A stretch of DNA of 21,306 nt from an uncultured Pseudomonadota bacterium. GTDB taxonomy: Bacteria > Pseudomonadota > Alphaproteobacteria > Rs-D84. A program made the position numbers and the translations under genes. How positions within the stretch are numbered: the stretch's first letter is position 1; every line of letters starts with the position of its first letter. Below, in pieces: positions 13,365 through 21,306 of the stretch. The stretch covers positions 1-21,306 of the forward strand of contig CACYQE010000001.1 in NCBI GenBank assembly GCA_902776515.1, given 5' to 3'. The notes beneath the pieces are model-generated. The model saw only the letters and a program-made list of their open reading frames with translations. It was not told where the DNA came from and did not search any database.

Positions 13365-14876
13365 TTAGTCTATATCCAATAAATTATTATAAACTTTTTT
13401 ATCTGTTAAAATCTTTGATGCGACTGACAAAGTCAACAAATCTTCATCGGCACCACTGGTTATCACAGGGCAACCATTTCGAATAGATTCTGGTTTAACA
13501 TTTTTTTCACGATTAAAATCACGTGCATTAAATTCATTATTTATCACATTTAAAAAGAATACATTTTGTTGCGAAGAACTTCTGATATTAGACAGACAAA
13601 CCAATGGAAATACACCCCGTCCATCAATATCAAATCCTTCACCTGTTTTAATAGACTTGTTCATCAATTCAAGTATTCCGCCATTATCCAACGCAATTTT
13701 TGATGCGATACGTGCAGAACCCGCTGTTGGTGTTCCGATTAAAACACCACGTTTGTTTTCATAAAAAGCAGATGCGATTGCCTCGGCTGTGCCACGGGTC
13801 ATATTTGAAACAGCGACAACAACCGGAACATCCGTAATACCAGCATCACCGGGTATAACCTCTACCTCGTCACGTGCTGTTTCCACAATACGCATTACGG
13901 GTTTGGCACCAATAAACATACCCGCCAATTTTGCTGCCGCACGTTCGTCATCACCATTTGCGGCACGCAAATCTAATATAACGCCCGTCAAATCAGGATG
14001 TTTTGACAAAGCCTCGGATATAATGGCCACAGAATTATCAGATATTTTATTGACAACAATCTGTAAAACACCACCGTTTTTATCATCCAAGAAAATAATA
14101 TCTGTATCCGCTAAAACAACCGTTGCACGGCGAACGACAACATGTCTTTGCCCGCCCGGTGTCAAAAGTGTCATTTTCAGCGTCCCGGAATTCATACCCG
14201 ACATCATATTTGTTAATACAGAATCAGCCATATCTGAAACCAGTGTACCATTAACCTCGGCAATCAAATCGCCATCAACTACCCCGGCAGTATCAGCGGA
14301 CGACCCCTTGTAAACACCTGTAACCCGAAAGTTTCCACGGTCATCACGAAAACCTTCGATACCAACACTGGTTAAAATACGGTTATCATTTGAAAAGCCA
14401 ACTTTTTTGGGTGCAATATATTTACCACTTTCGTCTATCCCCTGCATTATACTATCAACCACCGCAGCATAAATTTCTGATTCATTAGCATCACGCAAAT
14501 CATCATAAACGCCACGCAATTTTAAAACCAGCCCAGTAGTAATTTCACCGAACGCATCCCAATCATGCAAATCTGGTTTTGGATAGTTAGCAATAATAGA
14601 ATCACGCCACACCAAAACAACACGTTCATCAGTTGAAGCAATATGAATATTTTTGTTTAAGTTTTCCAAATTCTCTATTGCAACGTCTATATTTTTTCCA
14701 CCCCAACTAATTCCATCAAGTTTTGAATATATATCAGAAAACCCTTTGGACAACTCTATAACATTAATGCCATCTTGTATCGGATTTTCCGGTGAAAAAA
14801 GTTTCATTTCAGACGCACGGGATTGGGTTGCAAAAAATGCAAACAACATCGATAAACATAAATTCATCATTCTCAT
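13365..14876 (-). CDS. S41-family (CtpA/Prc-like) protein with PDZ domain, catalytic residues lost
   Basis: The 503-residue protein has a signal peptide (about 1-21, ending QSRAS) and a helical N-terminal region. The PDZ domain lies at about 168-258 (SVGIEG, GVVDGDLIAEVNG). An S41 core at about 268-425 contains GVILDLRAANGDD, VVVAVSN, GVLIGTPTAG and GRGVFPLV. In active CtpA/Prc enzymes the catalytic Ser lies three residues before the Glu of SASASE, with Lys 25 residues later and Gln four after that. Here those positions hold Gly362 (TRGTAE), Ser387 (TAGSARIA) and Ala391. The spacing of 25 and 4 is exact, so the loss is not an alignment slip. It is probably a periplasmic, non-proteolytic adaptor. 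A strong GGAGGGG ribosome-binding region precedes the ATG; codons 3 and 4 are alternative ATGs. Confidence 0.82.
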   Translation of the reverse strand: MRMMNLCLSMLFAFFATQSRASEMKLFSPENPIQDGINVIELSKGFSDIYSKLDGISWGGKNIDVAIENLENLNKNIHIASTDERVVLVWRDSIIANYPKPDLHDWDAFGEITTGLVLKLRGVYDDLRDANESEIYAAVVDSIMQGIDESGKYIAPKKVGFSNDNRILTSVGIEGFRDDRGNFRVTGVYKGSSADTAGVVDGDLIAEVNGTLVSDMADSVLTNMMSGMNSGTLKMTLLTPGGQRHVVVRRATVVLADTDIIFLDDKNGGVLQIVVNKISDNSVAIISEALSKHPDLTGVILDLRAANGDDERAAAKLAGMFIGAKPVMRIVETARDEVEVIPGDAGITDVPVVVAVSNMTRGTAEAIASAFYENKRGVLIGTPTAGSARIASKIALDNGGILELMNKSIKTGEGFDIDGRGVFPLVCLSNIRSSSQQNVFFLNVINNEFNARDFNREKNVKPESIRNGCPVITSGADEDLLTLSVASKILTDKKVYNNLLDID

Positions 14877-14918
14877 TTTATTCTTCCCCTCCCCCGTTAC
14901 TGTTTATTTCCAAACCTT

Positions 14919-15782
14919 TTAATATTTTGTTTCACGCAGATTAAAGTGATACAAAATTACGTTTGAAATATAGATACTGGTCAACGTCCCCATAACAACC
15001 GAGAATGTCATAGCAATTGCAAAATCACGCAAGGCAATTCCACCAAACACAAACAATCCCAACAATGCCAAAATAGTCGATATACTGGTCATTAATGTTC
15101 GCGACAACATTTCGTTCACAGACAAATCAATCAAATCATCCATCGGCATTTTGTGATATTTCTTTATATTTTCGTCAATTCGGTCATAGTTAACAACCTT
15201 GTCGTTAATGGAATAACCAATTCCCATCAATATAACAGCAATCGCCGTTTGATTAAATTCCAAACCAACCGCTGAAAAGAAACCAAACATCAAAACAAAA
15301 TCCAAAATCAGCGATACAAAAGAACCAACTGCATAACCGCCACGATAACGGACCCAAATATAGACCGCCATCAATATAAACGACACCAATATGGCCAAAA
15401 TACCGCCACGAACCAATTCACCACCAATCTTTGGTCCAACGATTTGAACCTGGGAATATTGGACACGGTCACCAAAAATATCCTTGATTTGACGAACCCG
15501 TTCGTTTTGTTGGGCATCAGTTGCACCCTTGGGCAAACCGACACGCACCAAAATGGAATTGCCGTCCACAGATTGTAATTCTGGTTTAAATTCAGCCAAA
15601 TCATGACGCATTTTATCAACAGTATAATCTGCTTGAACCGGTACAACCTCCATTGAAATACCACCAGCAAAATCAATACCATAATTCAAACCACGAACCG
15701 CCAAAGATATTATTGACAAAGCAACCAATATACCGGAAATCCAATAGGATAATTTACGATATTTCATAAAATGTAACTGCAT
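14919..15782 (-). CDS. secF: Protein translocase subunit SecF
   Basis: SecF joins SecD in the accessory complex that uses proton flow to pull proteins across the inner membrane. The 287-residue protein has the family length. TM1 is near 13-30, then YGIDFAGGISMEV at 34-46 (family signature ..GIDF.GG). A periplasmic domain spans about 45-125, and five further TM helices include GIGYSINDKVVNYDRIDENI, the counterpart of the conserved SecD/F 'D...V.ydRIrE' segment. It starts 4 bases after secD, with AAGGGG inside the end of secD. A second ATG at codon 6 is possible. Confidence 0.97.
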   Translation of the reverse strand: MQLHFMKYRKLSYWISGILVALSIISLAVRGLNYGIDFAGGISMEVVPVQADYTVDKMRHDLAEFKPELQSVDGNSILVRVGLPKGATDAQQNERVRQIKDIFGDRVQYSQVQIVGPKIGGELVRGGILAILVSFILMAVYIWVRYRGGYAVGSFVSLILDFVLMFGFFSAVGLEFNQTAIAVILMGIGYSINDKVVNYDRIDENIKKYHKMPMDDLIDLSVNEMLSRTLMTSISTILALLGLFVFGGIALRDFAIAMTFSVVMGTLTSIYISNVILYHFNLRETKY

Positions 15783-15786
15783 CGTA

Positions 15787-17352
15787 TTAACCCCTTACCT
15801 TTTTAACATAACCTATTTTTTTATTTTTGCCGCCCATGTACCAATCAATCAGAACCTTGGACAACATCAAACAAGTAAACAACGTTGTTATAATACCAAC
15901 CGACAGTGTCACAGCAAAACCACGGATTGGGCCACCACCAAATTGGAACAAAATCAACGAACAAATCAATGTTGTTAAATTTCCATCCATAACTGTCTTG
16001 ACAGAACGTGTAAAACCAAGTTCAACAGCACGCAACGGCATTGTTCCAGAACGAATTTCATCACGAATACGCTCGAACGGTAAAATATTAGCATCCACCG
16101 CCATACCTAATGTCAAAACGATACCCGCAATACCCGGCAATGTAAGCGTTGCACCAAGCAATGCAGATACACCTATAATCATCGCCAAATTGACAACCAA
16201 TACGATATCAGCAATGACCCCGAACATACGGTACACGATTATCATAAACAAGATAACAAAAGCCAATCCAATAACACAACCTATTTTACCTTGGGTGATA
16301 GTATCGGCCCCCAACCCGGCACCAACTGTTCTTTCCTCTATAACTTGCAACGGGGCGGGCAACGCACCACTACGCAACAAAACAGCTAAATCTTTGGCAC
16401 CCTGGAGAGTAAAGCCCCCGGAAATCTGACCACGCCCACCCGGAATAGGTTCTCTTATGGTTGGTGCGGATAAAACCTTGCCATCCAAAACAATAGCAAA
16501 ACGTTCACCAACATGTTCCGTTGTTAATTTAGCAAACCTGCGTGCCCCGGTCGCATCAAACACAGTTGTAACAACCGGCATATTATTCTGGTCAAAATCA
16601 GCCTGGGAATCTTTTAAACTTTCACCAGAAACTTCTATTCTTGAATACACAGGAACGCGGCTTTCCGGCGATTCCATCAAAGGCAACAAATCTGTTCCGG
16701 CCGGTGCCAAACCACTGACAACCTGGTCATTTGTAACATTTTCATTAACCAAATGGAAAGTCATTTTTGCTGTTTGACCAATCAAATCCTTGATACGTTC
16801 AGGATTATCCACACCGGGCAATTGCACCAAGATATATTTTCCACCCTGACTTTGAATAGAGGGCTCTTTTGTACCCAACGCATCAATACGCCGGCGAACA
16901 ATTTCAACACTACGCATCAAAGCATCTTCGGACAATTCCTGTTTTTGCTTATCCGAATAAGACAATGTCAATGTTTTTCCAGACGAAGACACATCAACAG
17001 AATTTCCTAAAACACTTCTTAAACGCCCCTTGGCCTTGGATACATCATTTTCGTTACGAATAACCAATGAAATAACACCATCATTGTTACGCAAATTTGA
17101 AAAGTTTATGACACCCTTGTTTCGGTCAATCATGGCACTGCGAACTTCGTCATACAACTGGGACGATTTTTCCGCCAACATTGTTTTGGTATCAACCTCT
17201 AACAATAATTGTGCACCACCCTTTAAGTCCAACCCAAGAGAAATCGGGTGCATCCACGATGGGAAATATTTTGCACCACTTGGCCACATTGTTGGTACAG
17301 CCAACAATACACCAAACAAAGCGACAAACACAATCGCCAGTTTTTTAAACAT
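15787..17352 (-). CDS. secD: Protein translocase subunit SecD
   Basis: SecD is the large partner of SecF. The 521-residue protein has an N-terminal TM helix (4-21) and GLDLKGGAQLLLEV at 40-53. The large periplasmic P1 domain includes RRRIDALGTKEPSIQ at 153-167. TM helices 2-6 lie from about 355 to 505. The conserved GMAVDANILPFERIRDE at 416-432 contains Asp420 and Arg428, needed for proton-linked function in the family. Most homologues have Ile where this has Pro425 in the NxLxF stretch. AAGGGG lies seven bases before the ATG. It is placed between yajC (11 bases) and secF (4 bases), as in many proteobacteria. Confidence 0.97.
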   Translation of the reverse strand: MFKKLAIVFVALFGVLLAVPTMWPSGAKYFPSWMHPISLGLDLKGGAQLLLEVDTKTMLAEKSSQLYDEVRSAMIDRNKGVINFSNLRNNDGVISLVIRNENDVSKAKGRLRSVLGNSVDVSSSGKTLTLSYSDKQKQELSEDALMRSVEIVRRRIDALGTKEPSIQSQGGKYILVQLPGVDNPERIKDLIGQTAKMTFHLVNENVTNDQVVSGLAPAGTDLLPLMESPESRVPVYSRIEVSGESLKDSQADFDQNNMPVVTTVFDATGARRFAKLTTEHVGERFAIVLDGKVLSAPTIREPIPGGRGQISGGFTLQGAKDLAVLLRSGALPAPLQVIEERTVGAGLGADTITQGKIGCVIGLAFVILFMIIVYRMFGVIADIVLVVNLAMIIGVSALLGATLTLPGIAGIVLTLGMAVDANILPFERIRDEIRSGTMPLRAVELGFTRSVKTVMDGNLTTLICSLILFQFGGGPIRGFAVTLSVGIITTLFTCLMLSKVLIDWYMGGKNKKIGYVKKVRG

Positions 17353-17363
17353 ACCTAATCCCC

Positions 17364-17666
17364 TTATTTTTCAACATTTACAATTGCGTTCTTGTTAACC
17401 TCGATAACAACACCCTTGGCAATTTCCAAATCTATCGTTTTATCAGAAATTTTTTTAACCTTGCCATAAATGCCGGCCGCCAACACACGATCACCAACCT
17501 TGATAGAATCCAACATCTTTTGATATTCATTCATACGTTTTTTATTTGGACGTATCATAAAGAAATAAATTATCGCAAAGGCCAAAAGACAATACACAAA
17601 TAACCCGGTCCAACTGCCCTGGGGGGCGGCTTGTGTGACATTATCAACGACTTCAACTTTTTCCAT
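17364..17666 (-). CDS. yajC: Preprotein translocase subunit YajC
   Basis: A 100-residue single-TM protein that associates with SecDF. The TM helix is near 21-37 and is followed by the typical FFMIRPNKKRMNEYQKML (35-52). The small cytosolic domain has KVGDRVLAAGIYGKVKKI and ends IEVNKNAIVNVEK. The first 20 residues are slightly longer than in many YajC. AAGGAG sits eight bases before the ATG. It is first in the yajC-secD-secF transcript. The 75-bp gap before mutL has a weak promoter and a T8 run without a stem. Confidence 0.95.
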   Translation of the reverse strand: MEKVEVVDNVTQAAPQGSWTGLFVYCLLAFAIIYFFMIRPNKKRMNEYQKMLDSIKVGDRVLAAGIYGKVKKISDKTIDLEIAKGVVIEVNKNAIVNVEK

Positions 17667-17697
17667 AATAGTTTCTCCTTTTATTGTTTATGGTCCA

Positions 17698-17726
17698 AGA
17701 ATAGAAAAAAAAGCCGATAAAGTAAA
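17698..17726 (-). promoter_or_regulatory. Possible promoter of yajC-secDF
   Basis: Minus-strand TTTACT (plus 17721-17726) and TATTCT (plus 17698-17703) are separated by 17 bases. Each hexamer matches the sigma-70 consensus at four of six positions. The predicted +1 near 17691 leaves a leader of about 25 nt containing AAGGAG. Confidence 0.3.
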
Positions 17727-17741
17727 GTAAATAGTTATTGA

Positions 17742-19505
17742 CTAGATACGTTCAAACCAGGTGTCGATTTGTGTTATTGGAATAAACTTGTAAACAGGGC
17801 GACCATGGTTACATTCACCACCATGTTCGGTCCGTTCGATGCTACGCAACAGTGCATCCATCTGGTCAAAATCCAATTTTTGCCCTGCCCGAACGGAATG
17901 ATGACATGCGTGGTTTGCCAATTTTAAATGCAATCTTTCTTTTAATTGTGATGAATGACCATATTCGCGAACTTCATCCGCTATATCATGCAACACCGCC
18001 CCCCAATCCATATCCCAATCGGCGGGTTTTTCAAAAATCGCAATTGCATCATCACCAAAAGAATCCAATACCAAACCACTGTCACGCAATTCATCTAATA
18101 TCGTCAAAACAGCGTTTATATCTTCTGTACGCATACGAACAACTATTGGGGTCAACAAGGGTTGAATTTTTATGGTGTGATTGCGTAACTTTTCATAAGT
18201 AATGCGTTCATGAGCCGCATGTTGATCCACAACGACCAAATTATCACCCGTGGTCGCCAATATGTATTTGTTCGCAATTTGACCAATAACCCGCCCCAAT
18301 GGATGTGCCGCAAAAACATCATCAACCTCAGATGTTTTTGGTTGTTCTGATTTTATGTAATTAGATTTTTCAAAATCAGGACTTATTGCATTACCAAACA
18401 TCCCAAGAGTTAAATTATCTTTGGGTTGACATACACAATGTTCAAAATGATTTTCTGTTTTTGGCGTTTCAATATTTGTTTCTATAAAGTGTCCATTATT
18501 TTCAACGCCCCCGGACAAATTACCAAAACCAACCATTGTTGTCCCCAAAACCTGGCGTAAAGACTTTATTATAAAAGCCCTGACATGTGTCGGTTCCAAG
18601 AAATGCACATCGTTTTTTGTTGGTGACACATTTACATCAACATTTTCACTGGGTAATGTCAAATACAAGGCACACAACGGAAATTCACGAGCGTGCATAA
18701 CATCCATATACGCGGCCCGCAAAGAACTTATCAAAAGTTTATCTTTGACAGGTCGTCCGTTCACAAACAAAAACTGGTCCACAGATGATGCCCTGCGTAA
18801 CGTTGGTTTTGAAATATACCCCGTTAAACGCATACCCTGTGTTGAACCAGAGCCCGCATCCACCACCAACATATTTCCACGAACATCTTCACCCATGACC
18901 GAAACTATTCTGTCCATCAAAGGCTGATTTTTTGGGAACCGCCATTTATTATTCAAAACAAACCCGACATCTGTTCTGGACATAGCCAAACGCTTTACAA
19001 CATCTAACACAGCCATCGTTTCAACACGATCCGAACGCAAAAATTTTAATCGTGCCGGCGTTTTTGAAAACAAATTAGCAACACGAATTCGGGTCCCCGT
19101 TTGCCAATCAGAAGGCCGAATTTCCAACGTATTGCAATCCATGTGCCAACCGTTTTTATCCGTACCATTACACGTGTCTATTGTCATATCAGATACAGAT
19201 GCTATTGAAGGCAATGCCTCGCCCCGGAAACCCATAAAATTTATATTCATTAGATTATCATCGGGTAACTTAGATGTCGCGTGTCGTTGAATTGCACACG
19301 CCAAATCTTCCCGTGACATTCCCGAACCATTATCAACAACATTTATTAATGTCCGCCCACCATCAACGACATCTATGATTATCTGGTCAGCACCCGCATC
19401 AAGTGCGTTTTCAACAACTTCTTTGACAACACTTGCCCCAGATTCTACAACCTCGCCTGCGGCGATTTGGTTTATTAAATAATCTGGCAACAATCTAACA
19501 GACAC
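17742..19505 (-). CDS. mutL: DNA mismatch repair protein MutL (endonuclease type)
   Basis: MutL links mismatch recognition by MutS to strand removal. The 587-residue protein has the GHKL ATPase motifs ENALDAGA at 32-39, DNGSGM at 58-63 and GFRGEAL at 92-98, and LFVNGRPVKDKLL near 246-258. Residues 325-400 are a poorly conserved linker. The C-terminal domain has the nicking-endonuclease motif DQHAAHERITYE (Asp427, His429, Glu433, Glu438) and GECNHGRP at 563-570. It is therefore the type that cuts DNA itself, as in bacteria without MutH. The start is GTG at 19503-19505; an overlapping ATG at 19505-19507 is out of frame. It starts seven bases after greA and is probably co-transcribed. Confidence 0.96.
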   Translation of the reverse strand: MSVRLLPDYLINQIAAGEVVESGASVVKEVVENALDAGADQIIIDVVDGGRTLINVVDNGSGMSREDLACAIQRHATSKLPDDNLMNINFMGFRGEALPSIASVSDMTIDTCNGTDKNGWHMDCNTLEIRPSDWQTGTRIRVANLFSKTPARLKFLRSDRVETMAVLDVVKRLAMSRTDVGFVLNNKWRFPKNQPLMDRIVSVMGEDVRGNMLVVDAGSGSTQGMRLTGYISKPTLRRASSVDQFLFVNGRPVKDKLLISSLRAAYMDVMHAREFPLCALYLTLPSENVDVNVSPTKNDVHFLEPTHVRAFIIKSLRQVLGTTMVGFGNLSGGVENNGHFIETNIETPKTENHFEHCVCQPKDNLTLGMFGNAISPDFEKSNYIKSEQPKTSEVDDVFAAHPLGRVIGQIANKYILATTGDNLVVVDQHAAHERITYEKLRNHTIKIQPLLTPIVVRMRTEDINAVLTILDELRDSGLVLDSFGDDAIAIFEKPADWDMDWGAVLHDIADEVREYGHSSQLKERLHLKLANHACHHSVRAGQKLDFDQMDALLRSIERTEHGGECNHGRPVYKFIPITQIDTWFERI

Positions 19506-19512
19506 ATTTAAC

Positions 19513-19983
19513 CTATTCTTTGAATTTTACTTCTAATATCTCGTACTCTTTTTCCCCACTGGGCAAACGAACCATACATGTATCACCAACACAACGGCCA
19601 ATCAAGGCACGACCAACGGGCGATGTGCAAGATATAACCTGTTTACCATCAGATTCAACATCAGACAAAATCCTGCATTGAATACGATTTCCATCTTCGT
19701 CTTCGCATACAACACGGGCCCCAAACAAAACACGATCACCCGATAAATTATCAACATCAATAACTGTTGCATTATTGATAAAATCTTCTAAATATTGAAT
19801 TCGTTTATCAATTTGACGTTGTTTTTCACGTGAAGCACTGTAATCAGCATTTTCCGACAAATCACCCAACGAACGAGCCCACTGAACAACCTTTAAAATT
19901 TCGGGCCGTTGAACTTCCTTTAAATCTTTTAACTCTTTTACAAGGGCATCAAAACCCTGCTTTGAAATTGGTTTCTTTTCCAT
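19513..19983 (-). CDS. greA: Transcription elongation factor GreA
   Basis: GreA enters the RNA polymerase secondary channel and stimulates cleavage of backtracked RNA. The 156-residue protein has an N-terminal coiled coil carrying GDLSENADYSASREKQ, with Asp41 and Glu44 at the same numbers as in E. coli GreA. The C-terminal FKBP-like domain contains ISCTSPVGRALIGRCVGD. The ATG at 19983 is chosen because AAGGAAAG lies just upstream and the family start (MEKKPISKQG) begins there. A longer frame from 20031 would include the promoter -10 box. It is first gene of greA-mutL. Confidence 0.96.
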   Translation of the reverse strand: MEKKPISKQGFDALVKELKDLKEVQRPEILKVVQWARSLGDLSENADYSASREKQRQIDKRIQYLEDFINNATVIDVDNLSGDRVLFGARVVCEDEDGNRIQCRILSDVESDGKQVISCTSPVGRALIGRCVGDTCMVRLPSGEKEYEILEVKFKE

Positions 19984-20016
19984 TTTTATACTTTCCTTGT
20001 TTATTTTTACCCTGGT

Positions 20017-20067
20017 ATTATAAGTATTCATTTTAATTTTGCAATTATCATTTAAACAAGTTATAAT
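20017..20067. promoter_or_regulatory. Divergent greA and lptG-like promoters sharing a palindromic -35 TTGCAA
   Basis: TTGCAA at 20039-20044 is its own reverse complement. Leftward, minus-strand TATAAT (plus 20017-20022) lies 16 bases away and serves greA-mutL. Rightward, TATAAT at 20062-20067 lies 17 bases away and serves the permease gene, with +1 near 20074. A second rightward candidate is TGTGCTATACA at 20085-20095, four bases before the ATG. Confidence 0.6.
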
Positions 20068-20098
20068 TTTCTGAAAAACATCCTTGTGCTATACAAAA

Positions 20099-21157
20099 AT
20101 GATAAAATATAAAATTCTTTTTAAATTCTTGTTAAGACACTTTTTTAGTGGCGTTGGGTTGGTTTTACTTATCGTTTGCGGTGTGGTTATGGCGGTCACG
20201 TTTGTTGAACGTTTGCCATCAAACCCAACATTATTTGCCGCATTAAAAGATGCCTGGATACGTCTGATTGAATATGTTCCGTTGTTTTTACCGTTATCCG
20301 TATTTATGGGAACGTTGGTTACATCGTATAAATTGACCCGTTCCAGTGAAAGTATCATCATATCTGGGGCCGGATTATCCCCATATCAAATGGCACGACC
20401 TTTTTTGGTTGGGGCGTTTATCATTGGTGTTTTTGCCACGACCGTTATAAATCCATACGCGGTAAAATTGGGGTCTGAAAATATAACCAGCAATCATTTA
20501 AAATTGGTTGATGGAATGGTTTGGTTGCGTGAATCTTCACCCCAAGGATACGTGACCATCGCGGCAAAATCTGTTAAAAAGCAAGAAAAAAACCTTGTGT
20601 TTAGCGACACAAACATATTTATTCAAAATCCCGAATTTACATTGGAAAATCGTGTTCACGCTGACCAAGTTACCTTGTCATCTAATGGATTAGAAACGCA
20701 ACGTGCCGAAATATTCGATAAAAGCGGTCGTGCCCATATCAGCAAATGGTCGATTGCAACACTTATAACCCCACAAACCGTTTTGGACAGATATTTGCAA
20801 CCAAACCAAATTTCTTTTTGGGAATTGCCCTCTTTTATAAAGAAAATGTCAAAGATTGGTGTTTCTATGCGTGAACATTTTGTTCAATTTTGGACATTGT
20901 TATTTTTACCGTTAACGATGATTGCCATGGCGGTTTTAGGTGTTGCTTTTTCATTAACCAAGCAACGCCGCAATCACAGTTTTGCACTAAAATTCAGTCT
21001 TGGTATTTTGACGTGTTTCATTTTATATTTTCTGTTAAATATTTTCAGTGCCATGGGTGCAAACGGGACATTACCAACACTGTTGGCTATTATTGCACCG
21101 CCACTGATTATTATTGCGGCATCTGGGGTATTTATCGCAAGTTTTGACAGCGTATAA
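20099..21157 (+). CDS. lptG: LptF/LptG-family LPS export permease (probably LptG)
   Basis: LptF and LptG form the membrane part of the LptB2FG ABC transporter that extracts lipopolysaccharide from the inner membrane. The 352-residue protein has the family plan. N-terminal TM helices are near 15-35, 58-78 and 100-118, with EYVPLFLPLSVFMGTLVTSYKL and SSESIIISGAGLSPYQMARP, the conserved coupling-helix region. A periplasmic jellyroll spans about 130-255 (DGMVWLRESSPQGYVTIAAKSV). Three C-terminal TM helices end the protein (FWTLLFLPLTMIAMAVLGVAF, then FSLGILTCFILYFLLNIFSAMG and LLAIIAPPLIIIAASGVFI). The choice of LptG over LptF rests on general resemblance. ATG 20099 is preferred to a TTG at 20084; neither has a ribosome-binding site. 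Confidence 0.85.
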   Translation: MIKYKILFKFLLRHFFSGVGLVLLIVCGVVMAVTFVERLPSNPTLFAALKDAWIRLIEYVPLFLPLSVFMGTLVTSYKLTRSSESIIISGAGLSPYQMARPFLVGAFIIGVFATTVINPYAVKLGSENITSNHLKLVDGMVWLRESSPQGYVTIAAKSVKKQEKNLVFSDTNIFIQNPEFTLENRVHADQVTLSSNGLETQRAEIFDKSGRAHISKWSIATLITPQTVLDRYLQPNQISFWELPSFIKKMSKIGVSMREHFVQFWTLLFLPLTMIAMAVLGVAFSLTKQRRNHSFALKFSLGILTCFILYFLLNIFSAMGANGTLPTLLAIIAPPLIIIAASGVFIASFDSV

Positions 21158-21168
21158 AGGGGGAATTT

Positions 21169-21300
21169 ATGCCTATTCATAAAAAACATTCTAGATTTAA
21201 AAAAGTTATATTATGGGCAATAGCTATTGTAATTATTGTTTTAATGATTATATATTTTGAACCAACACAAAACGTAACTGAAATAGTATTATACCCATAA
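21169..21300 (+). CDS. Small single-TM protein (43 aa)
   Basis: The ATG at 21169 follows a strong ribosome-binding site, AAGGGGG at 21157-21163, 11 bases after the permease stop. The peptide has a basic N-terminus (MPIHKKHSRFKK), one hydrophobic helix (about 13-30, VILWAIAIVIIVLMIIYF), and a short tail (EPTQNVTEIVLYP). By the positive-inside rule the tail faces the periplasm. No family is recognised. The operon position suggests an envelope role, possibly as a small partner of the LPS exporter. Its TAA overlaps by one base an ATG at 21300-21302 (TAATG), which may start the next gene beyond the window. Confidence 0.65.
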   Translation: MPIHKKHSRFKKVILWAIAIVIIVLMIIYFEPTQNVTEIVLYP

Positions 21301-21306
21301 TGAATT

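Noticed and set aside
15827..16429. 200-codon open frame on the plus strand opposite secD
   Set aside because: SecD on the other strand is certain. The antisense frame lacks any recognisable protein features.
17704..17720. Run of T on the minus strand after mutL as an intrinsic terminator
   Set aside because: No stable inverted repeat precedes the T run. It overlaps the proposed yajC promoter spacer instead.

Overview
The window is AT-rich, gene-dense bacterial chromosome in the standard genetic code. It suggests an uncultured, possibly host-associated alphaproteobacterium with a compact genome. Support comes from an RHH_4-type ribbon-helix-helix protein (a family I associate with Alphaproteobacteria), a YajC-SecD-SecF operon, an FtsK with a gamma domain, an endonuclease-type MutL, outer-membrane beta-barrels ending in Phe, and an LPS-transport permease. 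The genus is not identifiable from sequence alone. No tRNA, rRNA, CRISPR array or insertion sequence was seen, and no stretch over 300 bp lacks a gene.

Left part (1-4235): the N-terminal third of a glutamyl-tRNA synthetase resembling Clostridia-type GltX stops abruptly at 180 and runs into an unrelated open frame that leaves the window. Next come trmB, which has a promoter placed for a leaderless transcript, and an unrecognised alpha/beta protein. A four-gene rightward operon follows: a two-TM protein with a linker and C-terminal domain, an unrecognised 167-aa protein, a SUKH-like protein, and an RHH_4 regulator.

Middle (4232-10354): one frame fuses the rRNA endonuclease YbeY to apolipoprotein N-acyltransferase Lnt. 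Divergent from it is rarA, then a secreted PAP2 phosphatase and two leftward outer-membrane beta-barrel proteins. The second barrel has a Tyr/Asn/Arg-rich N-terminal stretch of about 100 residues and is followed by a clear intrinsic terminator.

Right part (10422-21306): leftward ftsK is preceded by a leftward run of yajC-secD-secF, an S41-family protein and a membrane PAP2 phosphatase. The S41 protein has lost all three catalytic residues. Upstream of these is greA-mutL. Rightward from the greA promoter are an LptF/LptG-family permease and a 43-aa single-TM protein. Most genes concern the cell envelope (Sec, Lnt, Lpt, PAP2, barrels) and DNA or RNA maintenance (MutL, RarA, FtsK, GreA, TrmB, YbeY).

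Three features recur across the window. An exact 11-base element, TGTGATATAAT, lies just upstream of four genes and looks like an extended -10 promoter. Several promoters sit so close to start codons that leaderless or near-leaderless mRNAs are expected. All three convergent gene pairs overlap by exactly four bases, sharing their stop codons as YTAA.
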